Made by a program: the position numbers and the translations under genes | Part shown: positions 52,571-61,823 of the stretch, piece by piece | Layout of the letters: every line of letters starts with the position of its first letter | Numbering within the stretch: position 1 is the stretch's first letter | The notes under the pieces: model-generated | What the model saw: the letters and a program-made list of their open reading frames with translations, nothing else | What the model was told of the DNA's origin: nothing | Databases searched by the model: none | Origin: Mucilaginibacter gossypiicola | GTDB lineage: Bacteria; Bacteroidota; Bacteroidia; Sphingobacteriales; Sphingobacteriaceae | DNA length: 64,000 nt | Assembly (NCBI RefSeq): GCF_900110105.1 | Contig: NZ_FOCL01000003.1 | Location: 248,001 to 312,000, forward strand | Reading direction: 5' to 3'

Positions 52571-53533
52571 TTAGTTTTTACTGAGGTATTGAACGTTAAC
52601 TGCCGGGCTTAATTTTTTTTTCATAAAGGCAACTATAGTGTCAGTATATAAATCAGCTCCCCTGCTGTTTAAATGTGCCCTGTCTGAATAATATTCCGGG
52701 TTCTTAAAATATACATCATTTGTAAAATCATGAAAAATAACGTTGTTACTATTGCAGATACTCTTCATTTTCAAGTAAGAATTTTGTTGGGTATCGTCGT
52801 TGTACCTTGGCGATACAAATACAAACAATTGAATTTTTTGCCGTTTGCATTCATTGATAAATAAGTTCAGCGCCCCTACGTTGTCGGCAGATAAGCTATC
52901 AGAATATGGTTTAATTGATGTTTTGGTAGAAACCCTGCTTGCGTCCATTTTATTATCCAAGGGGTTAAAGCCCATAATAGTATTACCCGATGATAAAAAG
53001 TAATGCTGAAATATAGAAACCACCTGACCATTATAGCGGTAAGTTTGAAGATTACTTTTCAATAATTCCAGCCGGCCTTTCTTCTCAATCATATTTTCAA
53101 CCACTTTTGATTGTTTTAAATAAGGCAACAGAATTGACAACCGGCTCTTCTCATCCTCTTTTTCACTTAACACATCGCTGGTTACATCTAAAATAACAAC
53201 CTTGGGAATGTGCCGCTGCAATGCCAGTTCAAAAATGGCTGTGCTGTACAAAAGTCCTTCGCCATCTCTGCCCCCGTTAAAGCAACTCAATTTCAAACTG
53301 TCTTTTATCAATGATGGGTTATAGTGGTGCGAAGCCCTTGAACTGCCTAACACCAGAACATCCTCATTTAAATTATAAACTACATGATTAGCCACGGCAT
53401 ATTCGCCCGAACCCTGGTGGGTAAAAAAATAATAAAGCGTAGCTCCGGCTATCTGATCAACGGCTACAAAAGCTACAGCCATCATTAACAACCGGATAAA
53501 AAACTTATTGCTATTTCCTTTCAACTGCTTCAT
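52571..53533 (-). CDS. SGNH/DltD-like acyl-transfer partner of MBOAT
   Basis: A 320-residue protein with one N-terminal membrane anchor (about 10-35) and an extracytoplasmic SGNH-hydrolase-like domain. DVLVLGSSRASHHYNPSL carries the nucleophilic Ser in GSSRASH, FNGGRDGEG gives the Gly block, and YYSDRAHLNSRGADLY supplies the Asp-x-x-His. It resembles the AlgX/DltD-type partners of MBOAT acyltransferases. It is 3 bases after the MBOAT gene, so the two probably transfer acetyl (or acyl) groups onto an exported polysaccharide. Confidence 0.82.
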   Translation of the reverse strand: MKQLKGNSNKFFIRLLMMAVAFVAVDQIAGATLYYFFTHQGSGEYAVANHVVYNLNEDVLVLGSSRASHHYNPSLIKDSLKLSCFNGGRDGEGLLYSTAIFELALQRHIPKVVILDVTSDVLSEKEDEKSRLSILLPYLKQSKVVENMIEKKGRLELLKSNLQTYRYNGQVVSIFQHYFLSSGNTIMGFNPLDNKMDASRVSTKTSIKPYSDSLSADNVGALNLFINECKRQKIQLFVFVSPRYNDDTQQNSYLKMKSICNSNNVIFHDFTNDVYFKNPEYYSDRAHLNSRGADLYTDTIVAFMKKKLSPAVNVQYLSKN

Positions 53534-53536
53534 AGT

Positions 53537-54967
53537 TTAAAACTGAAAATAAATGAACTGTCCGCCATCAAAAACGCCAAATAGCAGGATTATAAAAATC
53601 AAGCCTAAATAGGAAGCCATACGGATGCCCCAATTTTCATTATGCAGAAAACGCAATGAATGAAGATTGTACTCTTGTTTTACTTCATAGATAAACAAGG
53701 CCGCTATCGCCATAAAATCATACAAAAAGTAAGCAGGCTCGCCAATGAAAAAGCCGGGCTTATAAATGAAAATACCTTTCAACAAGCCCCAGGCCTGGGG
53801 CAATGAAACGGCTCTGAAAAAAATCCAGCTTATAGTAACCAGCAAAATTGTAAAAGAGATGTTTAAAAAGTTGGCAAAAAAGCCGGTTCTGAAACCCAAT
53901 TTCTCTGCTACAGCGGCCCTCCATTGCTGAGTAGCCATTCCGCAGATGAGGTAAAACCCGTGTAAAGAGCCCCAAACAATAAATGTCCAATTGGCGCCAT
54001 GCCACAGCCCACTGATCATAAACACGGCAAACAAATTGAAATATAACCTTCCTTTACTTACCCGGTTGCCACCTAAAGGGATGTATACATAATCTTTAAA
54101 CCAGGTTGAAAGTGAAATATGCCACCTGCTCCAAAACTCGCTTATACTTTTTGCAAAATATGGCCGCCTGAAATTTTCCATTAACTTAAAGCCCATTACC
54201 CTGGCGCTTCCTATGGCTATATCTGAATATCCTGAAAAATCACAATAGATCTGCACTGCAAAAAACAAAGAAGCCAGCACAATTGTGGCCGAGCCGTGCT
54301 CGGGATAGTTGCTGAAAACGGTTTTTACATATATGGATAACCTATCGGCAACAACTACTTTTTTAAAAAAGCCTATCAGCATCCTTTTTAACCCTTCAGA
54401 AACATCCAGTGTATTAAAATGATGTTGTTCTTTAAACTGGTGCAACAGGTTTTGAGGCCGTTCAATAGGCCCTGCAACTAATTGCGGATAAAACATTACG
54501 TATAAAGCATAAATACCGAAATGACGTTCGGCCTTTTGGTGGCCCCGGTAAACCTCAATGGTGTAACTCATGGCCTGAAAAGTGTGAAATGACAACCCTA
54601 TCGGGAGCAGGATCTGTAAAAACGGAATTGGGTTAGTGTACCCCATCCAGTATAATATCCCCGATAAATTGGCATTAAAAAAGTTAAAATATTTAAATAC
54701 TGCAAGTACCCCAATATTTGCCGTAAGGCTAAGTATTAACAGTAATTTCTTTTTTTTAGGATCGTTAACTTTTTCAAGATAAATACCTGCTGTATAGTCA
54801 ATTATTATGGTAAAAAACAGGATAAGTATGTATATGGCTTTAAAGAACATATAAAAATAGCAGCTTGCCGAAAGCAGCAGCAGCCACCTGAATTTATGTG
54901 GCAACAAGAAATATAAAACTGTTACTACAGGAAAAAACAGCAGAAATGTAAATGAATTGAATATCAT
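53537..54967 (-). CDS. MBOAT-family O-acyltransferase (AlgI/DltB-like)
   Basis: A 476-residue polytopic protein matching AlgI/DltB. It has FWSRWHISLSTWFKDYVYIPLGGNR, the catalytic His in SGLWHGANWTFIVWGSLHG and, earlier, FHTFQAMSYTIEVYRG and YPQLVAGPIER. MBOATs move acyl groups from the cytoplasm across the membrane to periplasmic sugars or wall polymers. It forms a two-gene unit with the SGNH protein. Its position near glmS and the exopolysaccharide genes suggests O-acetylation of that polymer. This link is inferred. Confidence 0.9.
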   Translation of the reverse strand: MIFNSFTFLLFFPVVTVLYFLLPHKFRWLLLLSASCYFYMFFKAIYILILFFTIIIDYTAGIYLEKVNDPKKKKLLLILSLTANIGVLAVFKYFNFFNANLSGILYWMGYTNPIPFLQILLPIGLSFHTFQAMSYTIEVYRGHQKAERHFGIYALYVMFYPQLVAGPIERPQNLLHQFKEQHHFNTLDVSEGLKRMLIGFFKKVVVADRLSIYVKTVFSNYPEHGSATIVLASLFFAVQIYCDFSGYSDIAIGSARVMGFKLMENFRRPYFAKSISEFWSRWHISLSTWFKDYVYIPLGGNRVSKGRLYFNLFAVFMISGLWHGANWTFIVWGSLHGFYLICGMATQQWRAAVAEKLGFRTGFFANFLNISFTILLVTISWIFFRAVSLPQAWGLLKGIFIYKPGFFIGEPAYFLYDFMAIAALFIYEVKQEYNLHSLRFLHNENWGIRMASYLGLIFIILLFGVFDGGQFIYFQF

Positions 54968-55363
54968 TGTCAGTTACTATTGGTTAACTAAACCTAACTG
55001 AAAATAAAATGATATAAAATAGTATAGCTGCAATCGTATATCATTCTGTAAAATCAAGCAACAAACTTTACAACCAAAATATGGGCTGCAATTTCCAAAT
55101 TCAGGGATATCGGTAAGATAACCTCATGTAAACCTGTTCGCAGCTCATTTAGCAAGAAATATATTCAACTGCTTTACCATTCCTTAACGGCCAGCTAAAA
55201 TGTAAAGCAATTTATATCCTTTTACATTTTTAAACGCGTAAAATGCAGCCAGATTTACAATTTACGGGCAATTGAACAGGGCTTATATTTTATTGACAGC
55301 TGATTAAATAATTTTACTCACCAAGTAATTATAAACTGAATTATCATTTAAAGCCTTAAAACT
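54968..55363. other. Divergent intergenic region upstream of glmS and the MBOAT gene
   Basis: About 396 AT-rich bases that should hold both promoters. For glmS a weak candidate is ATTG near 55291 with TAATTTTA near 55311. I see no glmS ribozyme-like sequence, which is expected outside Firmicutes. Confidence 0.3.
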
Positions 55364-57202
55364 ATGTGCGGAATTGTTGGTTACATCGGGTCAAGAGATG
55401 CGTGGCCGGTTGTGTTAAACGGTCTCAAACGATTAGAATATCGTGGTTACGATAGCGCTGGTATTGCTATCATCAATAATGCAGGTTTCAATGTGTATAA
55501 AAAAACCGGCAAGGTGGCTTGCCTTGAAGCCCACACAGCCGATAAAGACAAAAGTGGCCATATCGCCATAGGGCATACCAGGTGGGCCACACATGGCGCC
55601 CCGTCTGATGCAAACTCCCATCCACATAGTTCAAATGATAACCGCCTGCACATCATCCACAACGGCATCATCGAAAACTATCTGATCCTTAAAGAAGAGC
55701 TGCTTGCCCGCGGACATACTTTTAAGAGCGAAACAGATACCGAAGTTCTGATCCATTTAATTGAAGAAATTCAAAATATCGAGCAAACAGATTTGCTGGA
55801 GGCTGTCCGCCTCGCTTTAAATACGGTGATAGGCGCGTATGCCATAGTAATTATGGACCGGGGAAACCCTGACCAACTGATTGCCGCCCGGAAAGGCAGC
55901 CCGTTGGTTATTGGCGTTGGGCAGGGTGAGTATTTTATTGCATCAGATGCCACACCTATTATCGAATACACTAAAAACGTAGTGTATTTAAAAGATAACG
56001 AAATAGTTTTGGTAAAACCCGATGCGTTATTAATAAAGAAACTGGATAATGTTGTGCAAACCCCATTGATCCAGGAGCTGGAACTTAAGCTTGAATCATT
56101 AGAAAAGGGCGGCTTTGAACACTTCATGATGAAGGAGATTTTTGAGCAGCCACGATCAATAAGAGATTGTATGCGCGGCCGTATTTTCCCGCTTGAAGGA
56201 AAAGTAGAATTGGGCGGCATCAAACAGTATACCGACAAGCTTAAAAATGCAGAGCGGATAATTATTATTGCCTGCGGTACCTCATGGCATGCCGGCTTAA
56301 CCGGCGAATACCTTATTGAAGAATACGGGCGTATTAAAGTAGAGGTTGAATATGCCTCCGAATTCAGGTACCGTAACCCTATAATTACCGATAAAGATAT
56401 TGTGATGGCGGTATCACAATCTGGCGAAACTGCTGATACATTAGCAGCCATTGAGATCGCCAAGGAACGCGGCGCAACAATTTTGGGGATTTGCAACGTT
56501 GTTGGCGCATCAATTCCACGCGTAACCGATGCAGGCGTTTATACACATGCCGGACCGGAGATTGGTGTAGCATCAACAAAGGCCTTTACAGCGCAGGTCA
56601 CCGTTTTAACTTTAATAGCATTGTACATAGCACAGCATAAAGGCACGCTAACTCCAGCCAAACTTGGCAGTTTGTTAACCGAGCTTGATACCATTCCCGA
56701 TAAAATACAAACGCTGTTACAGGATAACGATTTGATTGAAGACATCGCATCCAAAATAAAAAATGCACCAAATTGCCTGTTTTTAGGCAGGGGCTTTGGT
56801 TTCCCGGTGGCATTGGAAGGGGCACTAAAATTAAAAGAGATCTCTTACATTCACGCTGAAGGTTACCCTGCTGCCGAAATGAAACACGGCCCCATTGCTT
56901 TAATTGATGAGCAGATGCCGGTGATCTTCATCGCCACAAAAAACTCATCATACGAAAAGGTGATCAGTAATATACAGGAGGTTAAAGCACGAAAGGGAAT
57001 AGTGATTGCTATTGTTACCCAGGGAGATATTAAAGTAAAAAACATGGCCGATTATTGTATCGAAATACCCGATGCCGACGAAGCATTTCTGCCGCTCCTG
57101 GCCACTGTACCGCTACAACTTCTATCCTACCATATAGCCGTAAAACGGGGCTGCAATGTTGATCAGCCCCGTAACCTGGCCAAATCAGTTACGGTAGAAT
57201 AA
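55364..57202 (+). CDS. glmS: Glutamine-fructose-6-phosphate aminotransferase (isomerizing)
   Basis: This 612-residue enzyme makes glucosamine-6-phosphate from fructose-6-phosphate and glutamine, the first step to UDP-GlcNAc. The N-terminal glutaminase starts with the catalytic Cys (MCGIVGYIGSRDAWPV) and has HTRWATHGAPSDANSHPH and FIASDATPIIEYT. The C-terminal half has two SIS domains: CGTSWHAGLTGEYLIE, SQSGETADTLAAIE and the second at FLGRGFGFPVALEGALKLKE. The C-terminus ends DQPRNLAKSVTVE as in all GlmS. It lies at the edge of the polysaccharide locus and feeds its UDP-sugar supply, though it may be the housekeeping copy. Confidence 0.97.
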   Translation: MCGIVGYIGSRDAWPVVLNGLKRLEYRGYDSAGIAIINNAGFNVYKKTGKVACLEAHTADKDKSGHIAIGHTRWATHGAPSDANSHPHSSNDNRLHIIHNGIIENYLILKEELLARGHTFKSETDTEVLIHLIEEIQNIEQTDLLEAVRLALNTVIGAYAIVIMDRGNPDQLIAARKGSPLVIGVGQGEYFIASDATPIIEYTKNVVYLKDNEIVLVKPDALLIKKLDNVVQTPLIQELELKLESLEKGGFEHFMMKEIFEQPRSIRDCMRGRIFPLEGKVELGGIKQYTDKLKNAERIIIIACGTSWHAGLTGEYLIEEYGRIKVEVEYASEFRYRNPIITDKDIVMAVSQSGETADTLAAIEIAKERGATILGICNVVGASIPRVTDAGVYTHAGPEIGVASTKAFTAQVTVLTLIALYIAQHKGTLTPAKLGSLLTELDTIPDKIQTLLQDNDLIEDIASKIKNAPNCLFLGRGFGFPVALEGALKLKEISYIHAEGYPAAEMKHGPIALIDEQMPVIFIATKNSSYEKVISNIQEVKARKGIVIAIVTQGDIKVKNMADYCIEIPDADEAFLPLLATVPLQLLSYHIAVKRGCNVDQPRNLAKSVTVE

Positions 57203-57230
57203 TCTGTATAACTAACCAACAAATACCCCA

Positions 57231-57259
57231 AAAAAAGCAGGCTTAAACCTGCTTTTTTT
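57231..57259 (+). terminator. Rho-independent terminator of glmS
   Basis: AAAAAAGCAGG pairs with CCTGCTTTTTT around a CTTAAA loop, 28 bases after the stop, and ends in a T-run. glmS is thus monocistronic. Confidence 0.9.
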
Positions 57260-57450
57260 ATGCGCAACGCTTACCGGTTGTAACTGTATTTATATGAGAA
57301 ATGTAGCTAAAATACCTATATAATACACTTTTTTCACAACCCTTTACACATGTCTGCTTTGTGGCTTTACATGTTCTGTAAAGACTAAGATACAGGTTTA
57401 CAAAAAAACGGCAATCGCCTAAAATCGTATACTATCAATGCCCAAATAGA

Positions 57451-57458
57451 TAAATTTG
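57451..57458 (+). promoter_or_regulatory. Bacteroidota-type -7 element for the wza/wzc operon
   Basis: TAAATTTG matches TAnnTTTG exactly, 54 bases before the ATG at 57512. No clear -33 TTTG is seen at the usual spacing, so this is one good half of a promoter. Confidence 0.45.
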
Positions 57459-57511
57459 ATTAACCAAATAAACCAGTTCAAAATAGTTTCATAAACTCTC
57501 TTAAACTATTG

Positions 57512-58273
57512 ATGATGAAGAAAATTAATATATACTGTTTCATTACAGTTATGCTGCTGATAACCGGGTGTGCCGGTAAACGTGATTTAGTTTATTTCAG
57601 CAATATGGCAAATACAGGTGCTGTAAATAATAATATGGCAGGAGCTGCAATTATCCATCAAAAAGATATTTTAAGTGTAACTGTTAACAGCTTAAATCCC
57701 GAATCAAACTTGCTTTTTAACGGAAACAAAAATGCAGGTGCAGCTAACCAGTCAACCAATGGAGGATATAAAGTAAATGAAAATGGTTTCGTGAATTTAC
57801 CGCTTATCGGCGATTATAAAATTGAAGGGCAAACTATTGAAGAGGCACAAACCGAAGTAGCAAAAAGGCTATCTGCTTTTGTAAAAAACCCGGTGGTTGC
57901 TATCCAGCTTTTGAACTTCAAAATAAGTGTTATAGGTGAGGTTAACAAACCATCATCATTCATAATAACTGATGAAAATGTAAACTTACTTGAAGCATTA
58001 GGTATGGCCGGGGATATGACAGTTTATGGAAAAAGGGAAAACGTGCTGGTGATCCGCACTGAAAACGGACACAGAACAATGAACCGCCTTAACCTTAATA
58101 AAGTTGAGTCAATGGATTCCCCTTACTTCAATCTTAAACAAAATGACATTGTTTATGTGGAGCCTGATAAATCAAAAGCGGTTGAATATAGCCAGAACAC
58201 ACGCCTGGCACCAATTGTGGTCGCTTCAATTTCGGCATTGGCTGTATTGGCAGCAGTGCTTTTAAGGAGATAA
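57512..58273 (+). CDS. Wza-type polysaccharide export lipoprotein
   Basis: A lipoprotein of 253 residues (start ATG at 57512; lipobox LLITGC). The N-terminal polysaccharide-export domain has HQKDILSVTVNSLNPESNLLF and GGYKVNENGFVNLPLIGDYKIEGQTIEEAQTEV; a SLBB-like domain follows (FKISVIGEVNKPSSFIITDENVNLLEALGMAGDMTVYGKRENVLVIR). A C-terminal membrane helix (LAPIVVASISALAVLAAVLLRR) is common in Bacteroidota members. It forms the outer membrane pore for exopolysaccharide and works with the Wzc-type kinase encoded 11 bases later. Confidence 0.92.
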   Translation: MMKKINIYCFITVMLLITGCAGKRDLVYFSNMANTGAVNNNMAGAAIIHQKDILSVTVNSLNPESNLLFNGNKNAGAANQSTNGGYKVNENGFVNLPLIGDYKIEGQTIEEAQTEVAKRLSAFVKNPVVAIQLLNFKISVIGEVNKPSSFIITDENVNLLEALGMAGDMTVYGKRENVLVIRTENGHRTMNRLNLNKVESMDSPYFNLKQNDIVYVEPDKSKAVEYSQNTRLAPIVVASISALAVLAAVLLRR

Positions 58274-58284
58274 ATATAGTGTTA

Positions 58285-60618
58285 ATGATACCTAACAATG
58301 GTGATATGGATAACAATTTTATTTTAAAAGAGCCTTTGCCAGGCAACGCGTTCAGGTCAAACATCAGGCCCTATTTAAGTGGCTGGTATATATTCCTGAT
58401 AAGCATGGTTATTTGTTTAGCCGCTGCATGGACATACCTGAACTATGTTACCCCGCTTTATAAAATAACAAGTACCCTCCAGATACCCGACGATAAAAAA
58501 GGTGATGGTATTTTAAAAGCAACTGCGTTTAGCGATTTGAACATGTTCCAGGAAACCAAAACCGTGGATAACGAAATGGAGGTACTCCGTTCAAAAGACC
58601 TGATTTATAAGGTTTTTGCAAAACTAAATATGGAAACCTCATATTTTGATGAGAGCGGCCTTACAACAAAGGAGCTATATGGCGATGAACGGCCTTTCAA
58701 AGTCACCATACTAAGGCTGGGTAAAGCTGCATATCTGAAACAATTATACCTGCAGCCATATACGCAAGGTAAGTTTTTGCTTAAGGAAGATAAAAAAGTC
58801 TGGATCTACAATTATAACCAACCAATTAATCATAAAGATTACTCATTTAAGGTAGAAAAAGGCCCTGCTTATTCCAACAATGAAACGCCTATACTAATTC
58901 AGTTTAAAAACCTGACCAGGCTTGCCGCCGCATACAGCGCGGGATTGTTTCAGGTTAACCCCGTTATTAAAGAATCAAACACTTTAACCTTAAGTTTGGT
59001 TGACGCAGTTCCTGAAAGAGGTGTTGATATTTTAAACAACATCATATCTACTTACAATGCCGAAAATGTTGTTAAGAAAAATGTTACGGCTGTAAATACA
59101 ATATTATTTATAGATAAAAGGTTACACGATTTAGAGAATGACCTTTCATTTACCGAAGGTGACATTGAAACATTTAAACAAAGAAACGGCGCTGCGGAAA
59201 TAAACACAAGCACCCAGGTAAACCTGACAAAATCTGCCGAATATAACCAGCTGCTTGAAGAATCAAACACTCAATTGGGTATAGTGAATTCAATTGAAGC
59301 GTATTTAAAAAGCTCGGCTAACCAATATAATGCTGTTCCCAGCACCATGGGGTTAAAAGATCCGGCATTAAACACATTGGTTAGCCGTTTCAATGATCTT
59401 CAGTTAGAAAGAAACCGCATGCTTACCAGTGCAAACCTGGCTAACCCGCTTGTTCAAAACCTGAGCAACCAGATAGCTTCCCTGCGTGTAAATATTCTCG
59501 AAAACTTAACCAACATCAAAAAAGGATTTTCTATCGGGCACCAGTTACTCCGGGAAAATTCTGCACAGTATGACTCCCGTATCCGTTCGGTTCCGACAAT
59601 TGAGCGGGGGCTTTTACAGCGAAGCCGCGAGCAAGGTGTAAAAACCAATCTCTATCAATATTTGCTGCAAAAAAGAGAAGAAACAGCTTTGTCTTTATCA
59701 GCTACGATCCCCTCTTCACAACTGATTGATAAACCTGCCGCTAACCCGGTAGCTGAGTTTCCCAAACAGCAACTCACCTATTTATTCGCAATTATTGCCG
59801 GATTGCTTATACCTGGTGTTTTCATCTTCCTGAAGGATAAATTCAGCTTAAAAATTAAAGATCAGTCAAGTTTACTTAACATAAAAGGAGTTAAAATCCT
59901 TGGCGAGTTATGCCATAATACTGAAGATAATAGTTCTGTAGTTATATCAAACGGAAGTAATACCAACATTTCAGAACTATTCAGGTACATCAGGAGCAAC
60001 ATCGGCTTCCTCAACAACGGCACGCAGCATAAAACGATGCTTGTTACGTCGTCAATGAAAGGCGAAGGCAAAACCTTTTTCAGCATCAACCTGGGATTAA
60101 CCCTTGCTATGCTCAACAAAAAGGTATTGATTATGGAGTTTGACCTTCGCAAACCCGATTTGCTGAAAAACATTAACATGGAGCAAACCAAAGGCATTAC
60201 TGATTTTATTACCGGTAACACCAATTCGCCTGCCGAATGTATCCAGGCTTATAATGAGGCCGACAATCTTTTTGTGATGGGTGCAGGAAGCAAAGCAATT
60301 AATCCAGCCGAATTATTATCAGATAAAAGACTCGACCTGCTTTTTAGCTGGTGCAAAACCCAGTTTGATTATATCGTGCTTGATACATCGCCCGTGGGCG
60401 CCGTGGCCGACGCTTTTAGCCTGGCCAAATACGCCGAGCTGAGCATATATATTGTACGCTATAATTATACCAACACCGAACAATTAAGTATCCTGAGGGA
60501 TATTTACGATAATGAAAAATTAAAAAACCTTATGGTAGTGTTTAACGATGCGAAGAAAGAAAACAGGCAGGCTTACGCCTACGGTGGCTATGGATACGCA
60601 TCGGCGTATGGCAGCTGA
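58285..60618 (+). CDS. Wzc-type polysaccharide copolymerase and tyrosine autokinase
   Basis: From ATG 58285 it gives 777 residues (a GTG lies two codons earlier). The Wzz-like periplasmic region lies between two membrane helices (about 37-55 and 507-525), with coiled-coil helices around 260-420. The cytoplasmic BY-kinase has Walker A MLVTSSMKGEGKTFFSINLG, Walker A' VLIMEFDLRKPDL and DYIVLDTSPVGAVADAFSL, and ends in a Tyr cluster (YAYGGYGYASAYGS). It controls chain length and export by cycles of tyrosine phosphorylation. No separate Wzb phosphatase lies in this operon. Confidence 0.92.
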   Translation: MIPNNGDMDNNFILKEPLPGNAFRSNIRPYLSGWYIFLISMVICLAAAWTYLNYVTPLYKITSTLQIPDDKKGDGILKATAFSDLNMFQETKTVDNEMEVLRSKDLIYKVFAKLNMETSYFDESGLTTKELYGDERPFKVTILRLGKAAYLKQLYLQPYTQGKFLLKEDKKVWIYNYNQPINHKDYSFKVEKGPAYSNNETPILIQFKNLTRLAAAYSAGLFQVNPVIKESNTLTLSLVDAVPERGVDILNNIISTYNAENVVKKNVTAVNTILFIDKRLHDLENDLSFTEGDIETFKQRNGAAEINTSTQVNLTKSAEYNQLLEESNTQLGIVNSIEAYLKSSANQYNAVPSTMGLKDPALNTLVSRFNDLQLERNRMLTSANLANPLVQNLSNQIASLRVNILENLTNIKKGFSIGHQLLRENSAQYDSRIRSVPTIERGLLQRSREQGVKTNLYQYLLQKREETALSLSATIPSSQLIDKPAANPVAEFPKQQLTYLFAIIAGLLIPGVFIFLKDKFSLKIKDQSSLLNIKGVKILGELCHNTEDNSSVVISNGSNTNISELFRYIRSNIGFLNNGTQHKTMLVTSSMKGEGKTFFSINLGLTLAMLNKKVLIMEFDLRKPDLLKNINMEQTKGITDFITGNTNSPAECIQAYNEADNLFVMGAGSKAINPAELLSDKRLDLLFSWCKTQFDYIVLDTSPVGAVADAFSLAKYAELSIYIVRYNYTNTEQLSILRDIYDNEKLKNLMVVFNDAKKENRQAYAYGGYGYASAYGS

Positions 60619-61259
60619 TAGCTTTCATTTATACATACCATAAAGTCGGGGCAATATGAGTTGTGAACTGTTTAGTTCGACTATTTATTTGAATAAAGCT
60701 GTTCCGTGTGACTGAATTGGCGGAGCCGCAAGCAACCTGAGTTGCAACTGTTATGAACCAAATAACCGGGTAAAACCGGAGAGTATATAAACCGTTAATT
60801 CGACTATTTTTTACTTACCATAACCAGTGTGACTGGATTGGCGAAGCCGCAGGCGGGGTAAAAAACAACCGGTTAAAGTATTATATAGGCGGGTAAAACC
60901 GGTAAATAATATTGTAAACCATTAGTTCAAATTATTTTTCAATGTTCCGCCTAACCATGTGACTGGATTGGCGGAGCCACAGGCAACGTAAGCTGCCGCT
61001 GTATTAAACCAGATATCCGGTAAACCCGGCAAATATTATAAACCATTAGTTCAATTATTTTTTAATACCGCCTAACCAATGTGACTGGATTGGCGGAGCC
61101 ACAGCCGGCGTAGGTTGCAGCGGTTATAAGCCAGGCAACAGGTAAATAATTTTCAAATACTACGCTTCTGCATAAAACAATCATCACTCGGTAGTATGTG
61201 AGTGAGTTGGCGAAGCTGTAGCAGGCCGTCAGTATCCCGATCCAACTTTTATTCATTTT
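60619..61259 (+). promoter_or_regulatory. Long non-coding leader of the antiterminator gene
   Basis: About 640 bases with no plausible gene separate the Wzc-type kinase gene from the UpxY-type gene. The stretch is taken up by five spaced copies of a 24-base core (next entry) with AT-rich spacers. In units 1 to 4 the core is preceded by a similar TTNRTTCRA-TATTTTT-like block, and units 1 to 3 have CCGG-type inverted repeats after the core. I find no exact promoter, and no terminator before the start codon at 61260. Confidence 0.6.
60707..61220 (+). repeat. Five spaced copies of a 24-base hairpin core (ops-like)
   Basis: The cores begin at 60707, 60828, 60958, 61080 and 61197, so the period is 117-130 bases. 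Copies 1-4 read TGTGACTGRATTGGCGRAGC followed by CRCA. The fifth is more diverged (TGTGAGTGAGTTGGCGAAGC then TGTA). Each can fold into TGGC-GRA-GCCA, and substitutions in the 3' arm (A to G, C to T) keep pairing by wobble. The element resembles the ops signal of RfaH (GGCGGTAGCGT). The link to the downstream NusG-like gene is positional. Confidence 0.8.
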
Positions 61260-61823
61260 ATGGAAACCCAATTAAGAGTACCGCAATTTCGCATGACAAA
61301 TTATCATGAAAAAAAATGGCTTGTTATTTACACCAAGCCCCGATGGGAAAAAAAGGTGGACAAGCTTTTAAAGCAAAGTGGCATTGAATGTTATTGCCCG
61401 GTTAGGGATGTAGTAAATCAATGGTCGGACAGGAAAAAGGAAATCAGTGTGCCGCTGTTTAGCTCCTACGTATTTGTTCATGTTGATGCATATGAGCAAT
61501 CAAGAGCACTTTACGTAATGGGCGCATTAGGCTTTGTTTATTACATGGGCAAACCCGCAATAGTAAAGGATAATGTAATAGACGAGATCAGGACAAACCT
61601 TTCACGCTACAAAGACATGGAAATTGTAAGCCTTCAAAATCTCACTGTTGGCGATACAGTTAAAATAAAAGATGGCGCTCTTGTAAATCAAATGGGTAAA
61701 GTGCTGCAGATACAGGGCAAAAATGTATTAATGGTTTTTGAAACCATCAATTGCGCTTTAGTAACACGCGTTTCAATCCAAAACTTATCAGTTCATAACA
61801 TTAGCGAAAATCATGAAAATTGA
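61260..61823 (+). CDS. UpxY/RfaH-like NusG-family transcription antiterminator
   Basis: A 187-residue NusG paralogue. The NGN domain has [40 protein letters not shown] and [12 protein letters not shown] (about 20-105), and the KOW part is [20 protein letters not shown] (about 137-160). In Bacteroides the UpxY proteins keep RNA polymerase going through capsule operons, acting through the leader next to their own gene; RfaH does so at ops sites. This gene starts the run toward the dehydrogenase and flippase and overlaps the dehydrogenase gene by 11 bases. The first two Met codons leave the exact start open (61260 or 61293). Confidence 0.9.
   Translation: METQLRVPQFRMTNYHEKKWLVIYTKPRWEKKVDKLLKQSGIECYCPVRDVVNQWSDRKKEISVPLFSSYVFVHVDAYEQSRALYVMGALGFVYYMGKPAIVKDNVIDEIRTNLSRYKDMEIVSLQNLTVGDTVKIKDGALVNQMGKVLQIQGKNVLMVFETINCALVTRVSIQNLSVHNISENHEN

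Noticed and set aside
55291..55363. glmS ribozyme
   Set aside because: The leader is AT-rich and lacks the conserved core; the ribozyme is a Firmicutes feature.
60707..61220. CRISPR array
   Set aside because: The repeats are 24-base cores with AT-rich spacers of about 95-105 bases that are themselves partly alike. Direct CRISPR repeats have unique spacers of 30-40 bases, and no cas gene is present.
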